From Myxococcales bacterium (GTDB lineage Bacteria; Myxococcota_A; Polyangia; JAAYKL01): a DNA stretch of 64,000 nt. The stretch spans positions 20,752 through 84,751 of the forward strand of contig JAAYKL010000046.1 in the NCBI GenBank assembly GCA_012522445.1, given 5' to 3'. Below the pieces are notes generated by a model. That model saw nothing but the letters and a program-made list of their open reading frames with translations, was not told the DNA's origin and made no database searches. The position numbers were made by a program, and so were the translations under genes. Shown one piece after another: positions 1-8,673 of this stretch. Position 1 is the first letter of the stretch; the number at the start of each line of letters is the position of its first letter.

Positions 1-1160
1 GCCTGGGACACGGTGTCCAGGTCCTTGTCTCCGCGGCCCGACAAATTCACGACCAACACGGTTTCCCGCGTCGCCGCTTGGGCCATCTGCATCGCAAAGG
101 CCAGCGCGTGCGCCGATTCCAACGCCGGGATGATGCCCTCCTGACGCGACAGGGCCACAAAGGCGTCCAGGGCCATGTCATCTGTGACGCCGACGTAACG
201 CGCCCGGCCGCTCTGCATCAAGTGCACGTGCTCGGGACCGACGCCCGGATAATCCAATCCCGCCGAGATGGACCACGACTCCTGCACTTGCCCATGGGCG
301 TCCTGCAGCACATAGGTGTGGGCGCCGTGCAGCACACCGGGACGTCCCTTTTGCAGCGTGGCGCCGTGGTGTTCGGTATCCAGACCGCGACCGGCGGGTT
401 CGACGCCGATCAACGCCACATCCGCATCCGGTACAAACGCGTGAAAGGCGCCGATGGCATTGGAACCGCCGCCCACACAGGCGATCACCGCGTCGGGCAA
501 GCGCCCTTCGGCAGACAGCATTTGTCTTTTGATCTCCGCGCCGATCACCTTTTGAAAGTCGCGCACCATCGTGGGAAAGGGATGGGCGCCCGCCGCCGTA
601 CCCAATAGGTAATGGGTGTCGGCATAATGCTGCGACCAATCGCGCAGGGCTTCGTTGATGGCGTCTTTCAGCGTGCGCGATCCGGCGTCGACGCGCACCA
701 CTTCGGCGCCGAGCATCTGCATGCGGAACACATTGGCCGCCTGCCGCTCCGCATCCTTGGCCCCCATGTAAATGCGCGTGGTCATCCCCAACAGGGCGCC
801 GACCAAAGCCGTGGCCACGCCGTGCTGTCCCGCTCCGGTCTCGGCGATCAGGCGGCGCTTGCCCATGCGCTTGGCCAACAAGCCCTGGCCGAGCACCTGG
901 TTGGTTTTGTGGGCGCCCCCGTGCAGCAAATCTTCGCGCTTGAGATAGAGGCGCACCCGGGTGTCGGCGCAGAGGTTGCGGCAGCGGTACAAGGGCGTGG
1001 GACGTCCCGCATAGTCCCGCAGCAACAGCGCGAGCTCCGCCTGGAAGGACGCATCGTTTTGCGCGTCCAAAAACGCCGCTTCGAGCTCCTCCAGCACGTG
1101 GTACAAAATCTCGGGCACATAGGCGCCGCCAAACACACCAAATCGGCCGTTCTCTCTCAT
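1..1160 (-). CDS. trpB: Tryptophan synthase beta chain (partial, 3' end cut by window edge)
   Basis: TrpB condenses indole with serine to give tryptophan, using pyridoxal phosphate, in a complex with TrpA. Translation from the ATG at 1160 gives 386 residues with no stop before the window edge. The family is about 395-400 residues, so only about ten residues are missing. The N terminus [17 protein letters not shown] and the PLP-lysine motif [14 protein letters not shown] are visible, as are the glycine-rich phosphate site [10 protein letters not shown] and the C-terminal NLSGRGDKD. The start codon overlaps the trpCF stop as ATGA, so the two are translationally coupled. trpA would be expected just beyond the left edge. 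Confidence 0.97.
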   Translation of the reverse strand, partial: MRENGRFGVFGGAYVPEILYHVLEELEAAFLDAQNDASFQAELALLLRDYAGRPTPLYRCRNLCADTRVRLYLKREDLLHGGAHKTNQVLGQGLLAKRMGKRRLIAETGAGQHGVATALVGALLGMTTRIYMGAKDAERQAANVFRMQMLGAEVVRVDAGSRTLKDAINEALRDWSQHYADTHYLLGTAAGAHPFPTMVRDFQKVIGAEIKRQMLSAEGRLPDAVIACVGGGSNAIGAFHAFVPDADVALIGVEPAGRGLDTEHHGATLQKGRPGVLHGAHTYVLQDAHGQVQESWSISAGLDYPGVGPEHVHLMQSGRARYVGVTDDMALDAFVALSRQEGIIPALESAHALAFAMQMAQAATRETVLVVNLSGRGDKDLDTVSQ

Positions 1161-2554
1161 CCCGGTATCTCCTCGTTGTTTTCGGGGCCTGGGGTTTTGG
1201 GCGACAACGCCCTGCCGGTGCCGCGCAGCGCCTGCATGAAGCGCGACAATGCACCGACATCTTTCACGCCCGGCGCCGATTCCACCCCCGAGTTGACGTC
1301 CAGGCCAAACGCGCCGCATCCCGCCGCCGCATCCGCATTTTCCGGCGTCAGCCCACCGGCCAAAAGATGTTCGGACAAATCGATGCCGCGCAGCAGCGAC
1401 CAATCAAAGGCGACGCCACCGCCCGGCTGCACCGCATCGAAGAGCACGCGATCGGCGCAGGACACCAGCGCGGGGGGCCTTCCATTTACCGGCACCGCCT
1501 TCCATATCTCGCCGTCGCCGATGCGCGACCGCAACGGCGCCACAAACGACGCGTCTTCGCGCCCGTGCAACTGAACGGCGTGCAGGCCGAGTTCTTCCAC
1601 GCACGACGCGATGAAGTCTGCTGGCTGATCCACAAACACCCCCACGAGCGGCAGCGAGACCTCGCGAGCGATTTGTGCGGCTTGGGTGCGCGACACACAC
1701 CGCGGCGACGCCGGCGCGAAGATCAGCCCTCCCCACGTAACCCCCGCCGCATGTGCGTACTGCGCGTCTTCGGCGCGGGTCAATCCACACAGCTTCACGC
1801 GGCCGTACACCAGGGCGTTCACGGCGGCGCGCAAGTCGCGTTGCGCCATCAACGCGCTGCCCACGAGAAATGCATCCACCTGGGGACGGAGACGGCGCAC
1901 ATCCCGGTGGTGGGCGATGCCCGACTCGGACACCAGCACCCGGTCGGCGGGAATGCGCGAGGCCAATCGCTGCGTGGTGTCGAGGTCGACGCGAAACGAA
2001 TCGAAGTCGCGGTTGTTTATGCCGATAATGCGCGCCCCAAGCCGTACGGCGCGATCGATCTCCATCTCGTTGTGCACCTCCACCAGCGCGTCCATTCCCA
2101 GCGAACGGGCCGCCGCAAAACAACGCGAGAAGGCAGCGGCGTCCAACAAGCGCATCATCAGCAACACCGCATCGGCGCCGTATTGCCGCGCTTCATACAC
2201 CTGGAACACATCTACGACGAAGTCTTTGCAGAGCACGGGCACGGACACCGCCGAGCGCACCCGCGACAGAAACGACAAATGCCCCTGAAAGAAGGTCTCG
2301 TCGGTCAGCACCGAGATGGCGTCCGCGGTCTCGCTGTAAACGCGGGCAATGGCGGCGGGATCGAAATCCGCCCGGATCAAGCCGCGGGACGGCGATGCCT
2401 TCTTGCACTCCAAAATGAAACCGGTGTGCGGCTGCCGCAAGACGTCCTCCAGGCTTCGTTCAGAGGGCGCGAGATGCGTCGGAGGCCGCCAATTCCGGGG
2501 TTTGCGCGCCGCTACCTCCTGGCGTTTGCGCGCCGCGATGTCTTCAAACCGCAT
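1157..2554 (-). CDS. trpCF: Fused indole-3-glycerol phosphate synthase / phosphoribosylanthranilate isomerase
   Basis: A 465-residue bifunctional enzyme catalysing two consecutive steps of tryptophan synthesis. Residues about 1-255 are the TrpC synthase barrel ([36 protein letters not shown]). Residues about 260-465 are the TrpF isomerase barrel ([37 protein letters not shown]). TrpC precedes TrpF, as in enteric bacteria. The start chosen is the ATG at 2554 ([14 protein letters not shown]), because the longer reading adds 12 unrelated residues inside trpD. It overlaps the end of trpD by 11 bases and the start of trpB by 4. The fusion is read directly from one open frame; whether both activities are retained is inferred from conserved motifs. 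Confidence 0.96.
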   Translation of the reverse strand: MRFEDIAARKRQEVAARKPRNWRPPTHLAPSERSLEDVLRQPHTGFILECKKASPSRGLIRADFDPAAIARVYSETADAISVLTDETFFQGHLSFLSRVRSAVSVPVLCKDFVVDVFQVYEARQYGADAVLLMMRLLDAAAFSRCFAAARSLGMDALVEVHNEMEIDRAVRLGARIIGINNRDFDSFRVDLDTTQRLASRIPADRVLVSESGIAHHRDVRRLRPQVDAFLVGSALMAQRDLRAAVNALVYGRVKLCGLTRAEDAQYAHAAGVTWGGLIFAPASPRCVSRTQAAQIAREVSLPLVGVFVDQPADFIASCVEELGLHAVQLHGREDASFVAPLRSRIGDGEIWKAVPVNGRPPALVSCADRVLFDAVQPGGGVAFDWSLLRGIDLSEHLLAGGLTPENADAAAGCGAFGLDVNSGVESAPGVKDVGALSRFMQALRGTGRALSPKTPGPENNEEIPG

Positions 2555-3554
2555 GGGACAACCTCGCGAAATGCTCCAGGCGCGCTGCACAACCGCCGCC
2601 TGTCAACGCGTCCATCGCCAAATCTGTTCCCTCGCGGATGTCGGCCGCCAATCCGGCCACCATGGCCAACGCACCCGCATTCATGGCCACCACCGCGTTT
2701 TGCGCATCGGTGCCCTGCCCTTCAAAAATGCGCCGCAAGACGACGGCATTTTCACGGGCGCCTCCCCCGCGGATCTCGGTGAGACAAAAGCGCTTGAGGC
2801 CTGCATCCGTTGGCGAAAATGTCAACCGCTGCAACGCGCCGTCCCGGTACCAGACCGCCTGCGTCGGGCCGTGAACCGCCACTTCATCGAGGCCGCTGCC
2901 GTGCACCACCATGGCACTGCGGCACCCCAAGGCGCCGAGCACCTTCGCAACGGGTTCCAGCAACGCCGGATCGTACACCCCCATGATCTGCACGGACGGC
3001 CGCGCCGGATTGACGAGTGGTCCCAAGAGGTTCATCACCGTGCGCACCCCCAACGCCTGGCGCACCGGCCCGGCAAAGCGCAACCCCGGATGATTTTGCG
3101 GCGCGTACAAAAAGCAAATGCCCGCCTCGTCCAGACAGCGCCGCGAGGTGTCGTTCGCGGCGTCGATGCGCACCCCCAAGGCCTCGAGCACATCGGCCGA
3201 ACCGCACTGCGACGAGACGGAGCGGTTGCCGTGCTTCACCATGCGCACGCCCATCTCGGCGGCCACCACGGCTGTCGCTGTCGAGACATTGATGGTGTGA
3301 GCGCCATCGCCGCCCGTTCCACAGGAGTCTGCCGTGTCGTAATGCGGCCGTTCAAAAGGCGCGCAGGAGTTTCGCAGCGCGCGCGCGGCACCGATCACCT
3401 CGGTGGTGTGTTCGCCCTTGGTGCGCAAACCGATGAGCAGCGCCGCAATTTGTGCCGCGTCGAGTTCGCCCTGCACCATGGCGCAGAAGGCCCTCTCCGC
3501 TTCGTCGGCAGAGAGATCTTCGCGATTGCTGATTTTGTCGAGAAGCACCTTCAT
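2544..3554 (-). CDS. trpD: Anthranilate phosphoribosyltransferase
   Basis: TrpD transfers phosphoribose from PRPP to anthranilate. The 336-residue product has the usual length and the PRPP-binding motif DSCGTGGDG near residue 80. INVSTATAVVAAEMG and KHGNRSVSSQCGSADVLEALG, both typical of the family, follow. The start is the ATG at 3554 (MKVLLDKISNREDL); it overlaps the trpG stop as ATGA. It is a stand-alone TrpD, not fused to the glutaminase as in E. coli. The gene is the third of the trp operon. Confidence 0.97.
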   Translation of the reverse strand: MKVLLDKISNREDLSADEAERAFCAMVQGELDAAQIAALLIGLRTKGEHTTEVIGAARALRNSCAPFERPHYDTADSCGTGGDGAHTINVSTATAVVAAEMGVRMVKHGNRSVSSQCGSADVLEALGVRIDAANDTSRRCLDEAGICFLYAPQNHPGLRFAGPVRQALGVRTVMNLLGPLVNPARPSVQIMGVYDPALLEPVAKVLGALGCRSAMVVHGSGLDEVAVHGPTQAVWYRDGALQRLTFSPTDAGLKRFCLTEIRGGGARENAVVLRRIFEGQGTDAQNAVVAMNAGALAMVAGLAADIREGTDLAMDALTGGGCAARLEHFARLSHAV

Positions 3555-4186
3555 GGCCGCCCCCGTACATCTTCGGCGTCCATGTCTGCCGCCCACGAAA
3601 TGACGTTTTCGATGATGCGGCCGCCCTGGGGCGTCAGGATGGACTCCGGGTGAAACTGCACGCCAAACATCGGACGCACGCGGTGTGTCACCGCCATGGG
3701 AATGTCGTCGCAGCGGGCTGCGATCTCAAACAGCCGCTCATCTGGATACGCCACCAAGGAGTGGTAACGCCCCGCAGTGATCTCGCCGCCCAGACCCTGA
3801 AAGAAAGGCGCGGAGGCGTTGACCGCAATGCGCGAAGCTTTGCCATGCGCGATGACAGGGCTGCGCGTCACGGTGCCACCCATGGCCGCGACGATGACCT
3901 GGTGCCCCAGGCACACCCCGAAGACGGGCACTTCCGCTGGCACGCACTGCACCAACGCGAGGCTACATCCCGCGGTTTGTGGCGTCCCAGGGCCGGAGGA
4001 GATCACCAACAGCCGCGGCTTGGGCATGTCGTCCAATATCCGCAAGGCCTCCGCCGCCGGAATATCGTTGCGGTGAACCGCGGTGTGGCATTCTCGTTTT
4101 GCGAATTCATCGACGAGGTTGGCGGCAAAGGAACCGCGGTTGTCGATGAACAAAACATTGACTTTGGATTGAGGGCGCGGGCTCAT
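3551..4186 (-). CDS. trpG: Anthranilate synthase glutamine amidotransferase subunit
   Basis: TrpG hydrolyses glutamine and passes ammonia to TrpE. The 211-residue class I glutaminase has the nucleophile elbow GVCLGHQV (Cys at about residue 92), the oxyanion motif SSGPGTP, and the His/Glu pair in VQFHPES. The N-terminal motif reads DNRGSFAANLV where most family members have DNYDSFTYNLV; this is a mild divergence outside the catalytic triad. Its ATG overlaps the trpE stop and its stop overlaps the trpD ATG, both by 4 bases, indicating tight translational coupling. Confidence 0.96.
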   Translation of the reverse strand: MSPRPQSKVNVLFIDNRGSFAANLVDEFAKRECHTAVHRNDIPAAEALRILDDMPKPRLLVISSGPGTPQTAGCSLALVQCVPAEVPVFGVCLGHQVIVAAMGGTVTRSPVIAHGKASRIAVNASAPFFQGLGGEITAGRYHSLVAYPDERLFEIAARCDDIPMAVTHRVRPMFGVQFHPESILTPQGGRIIENVISWAADMDAEDVRGRP

Positions 4187-5781
4187 ACGGCACCTCCCTC
4201 TGCAATGGCGATGGCGCGCAAAACCGCCATGGCCTTGGCGCGCGTTTCAGCGGTCTCCACGTCGGCATCGGAGTCAAACACCACCCCGGCACCAGCGCGA
4301 ACATAGGCCTTGTTGTCGCGTACCAGCGCCGCCCGAATGACGATGGCCGTGTCCAATGCGCCATCGGAGGTGAGGTAGCCCACCGCACCGCCGTAGGGTC
4401 CGCGTTTGTCGTATTCGCGTTCGCGCAGCAGCTTGGCGGCTTCGATTTTGGGCGCGCCCACCAGGGTGCCCATGTTGGACGACGCGAGCAGGGCCTGGAG
4501 CGCGTCACGGTCGGGATGCAGCTCGCCTTCCACCACCGAGACCAAGTGCATGACATGGGCATACCGCTCCACCTCCAAGAGCGACGTGACGACACGCGTT
4601 CCCACGCGGCTAATGCGCGCGATGTCATCGCGGGCCAGGTCCACCAGCATCATGTGTTCGGCCACCTCTTTCGCATTTAGCTTGAGCTCTGCTTCGAGGC
4701 GGCTGTCGAGGTCGCTATCCACCTCGCCCTGAGCGTTCACCCCGCGCGGGCGCGTGCCGGCAATGGGATGGATGGAAACCCGCAAGGGCCGACCGCGCAC
4801 CTTGACGCTGGTCTCCGGCGAAGCGCCGAACAAGGCGAACTGCGGCGTTTGCACATAAAAGAGATACGGACTCGGATTGCACTGGCGCAAGGCGCCGTAG
4901 GCGCGAAACGCATCGCGGCACGGCATGCAAAACGTGCGCGACGGCACCACTTGAAAGATATCTCCACGCGCGATGTGCGCCACCATGTCATCCACGCATT
5001 TGGCATACGCCGCGTCGTTCAGGTCCACGCCAATCGACGCCTCCCAATCGCGCGGCAGCGCCTTGTCCACGGCCTGCAGCGGCGCGGACGAGACACCGGC
5101 GATCACATCCACCAGACCGTCGGCGCGTCGACCGTCCTCGGCGTAGCGCTTGTCGTAACTGGTGGCGTGATAACCGTGGATCAACACGTGCGCGGTGTGG
5201 GTCTCGTGTGCGACCACCACCACGATCTCCGGCAGATAAAACACGAAATCGGGAAAGCCGTGGTTGTCCCGCTGGGCGTGGGGCAACGCCTCCAGGTAAT
5301 CGATGTGGTCGTAGGCCAAAACCCCCGGCAGGTGCAGACGCTTTCGCACATCGTCACTGCCCAGGTTCCATCCGTAGGCAAACAGGCGGATCACATCGGC
5401 GGGTGCGGGTGACGACACGAGGCCCGCCACAGAAGACGACGTCTTCACATCGGTGGTGTCGCGGAAGTGAACGGTGACGTCGCCGCCCTCTTCGACCAGA
5501 TCGCCGAGCTGCTGCAACGACGGGCGCAAGGCCGCAATGGCCCCCCGTCCATTCACCGACAGGGCCTGCACCGCCACGCTTCGGGCACGGCATTCCAGGC
5601 GAACGGCGTTCTGAATAAACAGCAAACTCTGCGTGTTGTTGCGACCGTTGCCATCCATGGATTCAAACAGCAGCGTATCGTTGCGCGTCCCCGAAAGCGC
5701 TCGAAACAACGCGTGGGAATCCGCGCAGCACGAACCGCTGCGCAAGACGGTGTAAGCGTTCATTTTGTTTTTCTGCTGCAT
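4183..5781 (-). CDS. trpE: Anthranilate synthase component I
   Basis: TrpE converts chorismate to anthranilate, the committed step of tryptophan synthesis. The 532-residue protein carries the chorismate-binding signatures SIHPIAGTRPRG, ERYAHVMHLVS and GAPKIEAAK. An N-terminal stretch LLFESMDG...SLLF resembles the tryptophan feedback site of enteric TrpE, so end-product inhibition is likely. The start is the ATG at 5781 because AAGGGA lies seven bases upstream; a TTG at 5802 lies within the terminator T-run and an ATG at 5763 has no ribosome site. It is the first structural gene after the attenuator at 5801-5933. Confidence 0.96.
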   Translation of the reverse strand: MQQKNKMNAYTVLRSGSCCADSHALFRALSGTRNDTLLFESMDGNGRNNTQSLLFIQNAVRLECRARSVAVQALSVNGRGAIAALRPSLQQLGDLVEEGGDVTVHFRDTTDVKTSSSVAGLVSSPAPADVIRLFAYGWNLGSDDVRKRLHLPGVLAYDHIDYLEALPHAQRDNHGFPDFVFYLPEIVVVVAHETHTAHVLIHGYHATSYDKRYAEDGRRADGLVDVIAGVSSAPLQAVDKALPRDWEASIGVDLNDAAYAKCVDDMVAHIARGDIFQVVPSRTFCMPCRDAFRAYGALRQCNPSPYLFYVQTPQFALFGASPETSVKVRGRPLRVSIHPIAGTRPRGVNAQGEVDSDLDSRLEAELKLNAKEVAEHMMLVDLARDDIARISRVGTRVVTSLLEVERYAHVMHLVSVVEGELHPDRDALQALLASSNMGTLVGAPKIEAAKLLREREYDKRGPYGGAVGYLTSDGALDTAIVIRAALVRDNKAYVRAGAGVVFDSDADVETAETRAKAMAVLRAIAIAEGGAV

Positions 5782-5800
5782 TAACGCGTCCCTTTTTGGC

Positions 5801-5830
5801 AAAAAAAAAGGCCCACCGTTTGGTGAGCCT
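5801..5830 (-). terminator. Rho-independent attenuator terminator of the trp operon
   Basis: On the minus strand a 9-bp stem (5822-5830 with 5809-5817, one G-U pair) closes a four-base AAAC loop and is followed at once by nine T residues (5809-5801). It lies between the leader peptide and trpE, 20 bases upstream of the trpE start codon. Its position makes it an attenuator, not an end-of-operon terminator. Confidence 0.9.
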
Positions 5831-5855
5831 TTGGTTGTTTTGGTTGTAAATTAAG

Positions 5856-5933
5856 TCAGCGCAAACTATGGCCCACCGCGGTTGTTACGTCGCGCCAAAA
5901 GCCAAAATAATAGTTTGCGTGCAAAGCGTTCAT
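5856..5933 (-). CDS. trpL: trp operon leader peptide, 25 residues with a single Trp codon
   Basis: A 25-codon reading frame from ATG at 5933 to TGA at 5858-5856 lies just upstream of the attenuator. The central residues HANYYFGFWRD are aromatic-rich but contain one tryptophan codon only (5897-5895, codon 13). GAGGGAGG lies immediately before the ATG; one GAGG core is five bases away, the other only one. A promoter-like pair at 5941-5968 would start the transcript at or next to the ATG, so the peptide may instead be read from a leaderless message. An in-frame ATG at 5951 would extend it by six residues but has no ribosome site. The role as a tryptophan sensor is inferred from the RNA pairing described for 5801-5933. 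Confidence 0.75.
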   Translation of the reverse strand: MNALHANYYFGFWRDVTTAVGHSLR

Positions 5934-5940
5934 GCCTCCC

Positions 5941-5968
5941 TCTATAATCATTTGAAAATTTCGGTCAA
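5941..5968 (-). promoter_or_regulatory. Candidate trp operon promoter
   Basis: On the minus strand TTGACC (5968-5963) and TATAGA (5946-5941) are separated by 16 bases. Seven bases separate the -10 box from the leader ATG at 5933, so transcription would begin at or one base before the start codon. The region 5782-6124 (343 bases) otherwise holds only the attenuator, this promoter and the upstream signals of the next gene. Confidence 0.6.
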
Positions 5969-6061
5969 GCATTCTCCGCGAAAGACTTCGTTTTTTTACG
6001 CGGACGCATTCACCCGGTCCGCCGCTGCAAAATACAACGGCGACCCGACGCCAACAGGGCT

Positions 6062-6117
6062 TATAATGAAAGACATAAAGACATTCGGTGCGACGCCCCG
6101 CACCTGCGCCAAGGAGG
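6062..6117 (+). promoter_or_regulatory. -10 element and ribosome binding site of the OmpA-domain gene
   Basis: A perfect TATAAT lies at 6062-6067, but no convincing -35 box is seen 16-18 bases upstream. A strong ribosome site AAGGAGG at 6111-6117 lies seven bases before the ATG at 6125, which decides the start over the GTG at 6122. Confidence 0.5.
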
Positions 6118-6124
6118 TCCTGTG

Positions 6125-6889
6125 ATGTCACAAACCCGTTTTCATCCGCCGCTGTCGGTGTGGCGCTGCGCCGCTTCCTGTCTCGCCCTGGGGCTGCTCT
6201 TGCTCGCGGGCTCAGGCGTGCACGCCGACGAATTCGACATGGACGACGAGCTGCTCAACGCCGAGCTCGACAAAGGACAAGCCCTCATCTTGGTCACCAT
6301 CGAAAACAAAAACGGGCAACCGATGGAGGGCGTCATCGTCTCGGTGCGCAAAAACCGCGTGCCACAAACCACCTCCTACGTCTCCAACACCCGCGGAAAA
6401 ATCGTCCTCACCGTCCCAATCAACGCCGTCTACACGCTCTCCTTCTTGTCCCTGGACAGCTCGGTGAAGAGCCACGAAGAGCGCTTCGAAATCGACCGAC
6501 GCGAAGACCAGCGCCACTCGCTCATCATGACCTACGATCCCCCCACCACGAGCACCTTCATCCTCAAGGGCGTCTCCTTCGAAACCGGCAAGGCCATCCT
6601 CACCAAGGCCTCCTTCGCTCGCCTCAAACCCCTGCTCGAATACCTCACCCTCAAACCCGACATCGGCATCGAGCTCTCCGGACACACCGACAACGTCGGC
6701 GACGACGACGCCAACCTCCGCCTCTCCGACGAGCGCGCCAACGCCGTCAAGAGCTGGCTCGTCTCCAATGGCGTTGCGGCCGAGCGCATCTTCGCCGTCG
6801 GTTATGGCGCCGAGCGTCCCTTGGCCGACAACAGCACCGCCGCAGGCCGCAGCCAAAACCGCCGCACCGAAGTGCGCATCATCGACTAA
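6125..6889 (+). CDS. Exported OmpA-domain (peptidoglycan-binding) protein
   Basis: The 254-residue product has an N-terminal signal peptide (hydrophobic stretch CLALGLLLLAGSGVHA, likely cleaved before DEFD). A middle region of about 110 residues (LILVTIENKNGQPMEG onwards) looks like a beta-sandwich, perhaps carboxypeptidase-regulatory-like. The C-terminal OmpA domain spans about residues 150-254, with GVSFETGKAIL, SGHTDNVGDDDANLRLSDERA and a closing NRRTEVRI. OmpA domains hold peptidoglycan non-covalently, so the protein probably sits in the periplasm or outer membrane. There is no lipobox. The gene stands alone between the divergent trp operon and the convergent kinase gene. Binding function follows from the family; the middle domain is not identified. 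Confidence 0.88.
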   Translation: MSQTRFHPPLSVWRCAASCLALGLLLLAGSGVHADEFDMDDELLNAELDKGQALILVTIENKNGQPMEGVIVSVRKNRVPQTTSYVSNTRGKIVLTVPINAVYTLSFLSLDSSVKSHEERFEIDRREDQRHSLIMTYDPPTTSTFILKGVSFETGKAILTKASFARLKPLLEYLTLKPDIGIELSGHTDNVGDDDANLRLSDERANAVKSWLVSNGVAAERIFAVGYGAERPLADNSTAAGRSQNRRTEVRIID

Positions 6890-6909
6890 TCTAATCGGGA
6901 TTGCCGTGC

Positions 6910-8628
6910 CTAACGCGGCGCGCTGGAGATGCCCAGGGGGACTTCGAGGGCGGGGCGGATAATTTCGGCCAACTCATTCATGTCGACTGGCGTCGTGAAA
7001 AAATGATGAACGCCCAAGGCGTACAAGAGCGCCGCATCTTGGCTGTGGCCCGCGCTCGACACCACAACAATTAACATGTCGGCGAAGTCGGGATCGCCCG
7101 CACAGGCCGCCACCACTTCAAACCCGTTCACCACCGGCAGGGCCTGGTTGATGATGAGCACCCGGGGCTTTAATTTTTGCAGCATGTCCAAGGCCGTGGC
7201 GCCGTCCGCCGCCGAGTAAATGCGACTGCCGGGCACCGCGGATTTGGCCAGGTTCATCACCTCGGTGCGAAAGGGTTCGCTCTCGTCGGCCACCAACAGA
7301 CGCCCCCGGGCGCCAGAGGGCGTGGAGCGAAAGGCGCCGTGGGGGTTGGTGGAGATGCGGTTGCGGGAGGGCGTGGATTTTCGGTGCGCTGTGGGTGCCC
7401 CCGAGCGTCGCGCAGGGCGGGTGGCGGCGCGTCCACTGGGAGTGGCTTGCTCGCTGACCATGTCGCGCAGCGCGATGAGATCATCAAGAAAGTCGTCGCT
7501 GCTTTGGTAGCGCTCGCGCGGGTCTTTGGACATCGCCCGCAAGATGACTTCGTCAAATGCCTCGGGCAACCCCGGTCGCCGCACCGACGGATGCACGGGC
7601 ATCTCCGCGATGTGCTTTTGCAATATCTCGACCCAGGAGTCGCCGCCAAAGGGGATGGAGCCGGTGATCAGCTCGTAAAAGGTGGTGCCCAGCGAGTAGA
7701 TGTCGACCAGCGGAGAGCGATCGGCGTCCGGGCGTCCCTCCACCAGTTCCGGCGCAATGTACGCGGGTGTCCCCGCCAGGGTGCGCATGTCGTCTTCGAG
7801 TTGCACGTCGCGCACCAAGCCAAAGTCCATGATCACGGCGCGCATGGGATCGATGGTGAGCATGATGTTGGCGGGCTTGATGTCGCGGTGCACCGCGTCG
7901 GCGCGATGAATGGCCGAGAGGCCGTACAGCACGTAAATCATGATGTCGGTGGCGTCTTCGACGGGCACAAAGAAACCGCGCCGGTTGTGCGAGTCGATGA
8001 GGTTTTCAACGGTCTCGCCGTCCAGGTACTCCATGACAAAGTACGGGGTGCCCGCGTCCTCGCCGTAGGCAAAAATTTGCGCGACATTTTCGTTGCGGAT
8101 GGCGGCCATGGCGATGGCCTCGCGCTTGAACCGCACGGCGCACTCCACCGAATCGGCGAGCTCGGGCAGCAAAAACTTCACCGCCACTTTGCGTTTGAGC
8201 ATCAAGTCTTCGGCCATGAACACCGTGCCCATGGCGCCGCGTCCCAGCTCGTTGAGCAAGCGGTACTTGCCCTCGAGCACCACGCTGCTGGGCAACACCG
8301 AGGAGCGCTCGGCATCGTCGGGCAGGGGCAACTCTACGCGCACCGCTGGCGCCTCTGAGGCCGCTTGCGGTCGCACCGAAATGTGGCGGCGCGAAACCCG
8401 GGGATAACCGGCGGTGGTGCTGGTGATGCTGTCGATGGTTTCGAGCGCGGAGAGCGGTGGGGGCGACGACGCCGAGGATGCCGAGTCCGGCCGAGACGAA
8501 CGCTGCAACGGCGCGACCGGTGTCGCCGATTGGGATGTCCGCCCGAAGGCCTCTTTTTCGCGACAGCGCAAGCAGCGGGTCTCGTCGTGAACCTGCGCAA
8601 ACGGTGCGCCACAAACTTCACATCTCAT
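6910..8628 (-). CDS. Ser/Thr protein kinase with N-terminal zinc ribbon and C-terminal degenerate receiver domain
   Basis: A 572-residue cytoplasmic kinase. The N terminus has two CxxC pairs (CEVC, CLRC; Cys 3, 6, 19, 22) suggesting a zinc ribbon. After a Ser/Pro-rich linker, the kinase domain (about 120-390) shows the glycine loop ELGRGAMGTV, VAVKFL, the catalytic VHRDIKPANI, MDFGLV and IAPELVEG. A second linker leads to a receiver-like domain (about 440-565, GRLLVADESEPFRTEV). At the phosphoacceptor position the sequence is RVLIINQALP with Asn at residue 494 (codon AAC) in place of Asp, so normal phosphotransfer is not expected. No membrane segment is visible. It is the last gene of a minus-strand group that includes an HD-GYP protein, so output may be linked to c-di-GMP signalling; substrates are unknown. 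Confidence 0.93.
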   Translation of the reverse strand: MRCEVCGAPFAQVHDETRCLRCREKEAFGRTSQSATPVAPLQRSSRPDSASSASSPPPLSALETIDSITSTTAGYPRVSRRHISVRPQAASEAPAVRVELPLPDDAERSSVLPSSVVLEGKYRLLNELGRGAMGTVFMAEDLMLKRKVAVKFLLPELADSVECAVRFKREAIAMAAIRNENVAQIFAYGEDAGTPYFVMEYLDGETVENLIDSHNRRGFFVPVEDATDIMIYVLYGLSAIHRADAVHRDIKPANIMLTIDPMRAVIMDFGLVRDVQLEDDMRTLAGTPAYIAPELVEGRPDADRSPLVDIYSLGTTFYELITGSIPFGGDSWVEILQKHIAEMPVHPSVRRPGLPEAFDEVILRAMSKDPRERYQSSDDFLDDLIALRDMVSEQATPSGRAATRPARRSGAPTAHRKSTPSRNRISTNPHGAFRSTPSGARGRLLVADESEPFRTEVMNLAKSAVPGSRIYSAADGATALDMLQKLKPRVLIINQALPVVNGFEVVAACAGDPDFADMLIVVVSSAGHSQDAALLYALGVHHFFTTPVDMNELAEIIRPALEVPLGISSAPR

Positions 8629-8673
8629 TTCAAAGTTCCACTCATCCGACTCGTTTCACAATGTTGTATTTTG

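Larger units (their letters stand above)
5801..5933 (-). promoter_or_regulatory. trp attenuator: mutually exclusive leader RNA hairpins
   Basis: Four pairing segments can be read on the minus strand. Segment 1 (5910-5919, within leader codons for HANY) is perfectly complementary over 10 bp to segment 2 (5860-5869). The neighbouring part of segment 2 (5870-5877, GGTGGGCC) can instead pair over 8 bp with segment 3 (5822-5829, GGCTCACC), forming an antiterminator. Segment 3 can alternatively pair with segment 4 (5809-5817), forming the terminator. Segment 4 repeats the GGTGGGCC of segment 2. The Trp codon lies 13 bases downstream of segment 1, so a ribosome stalled there would mask segment 1, free segment 2 and permit read-through. 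This is the classical attenuation logic. Confidence 0.85.
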
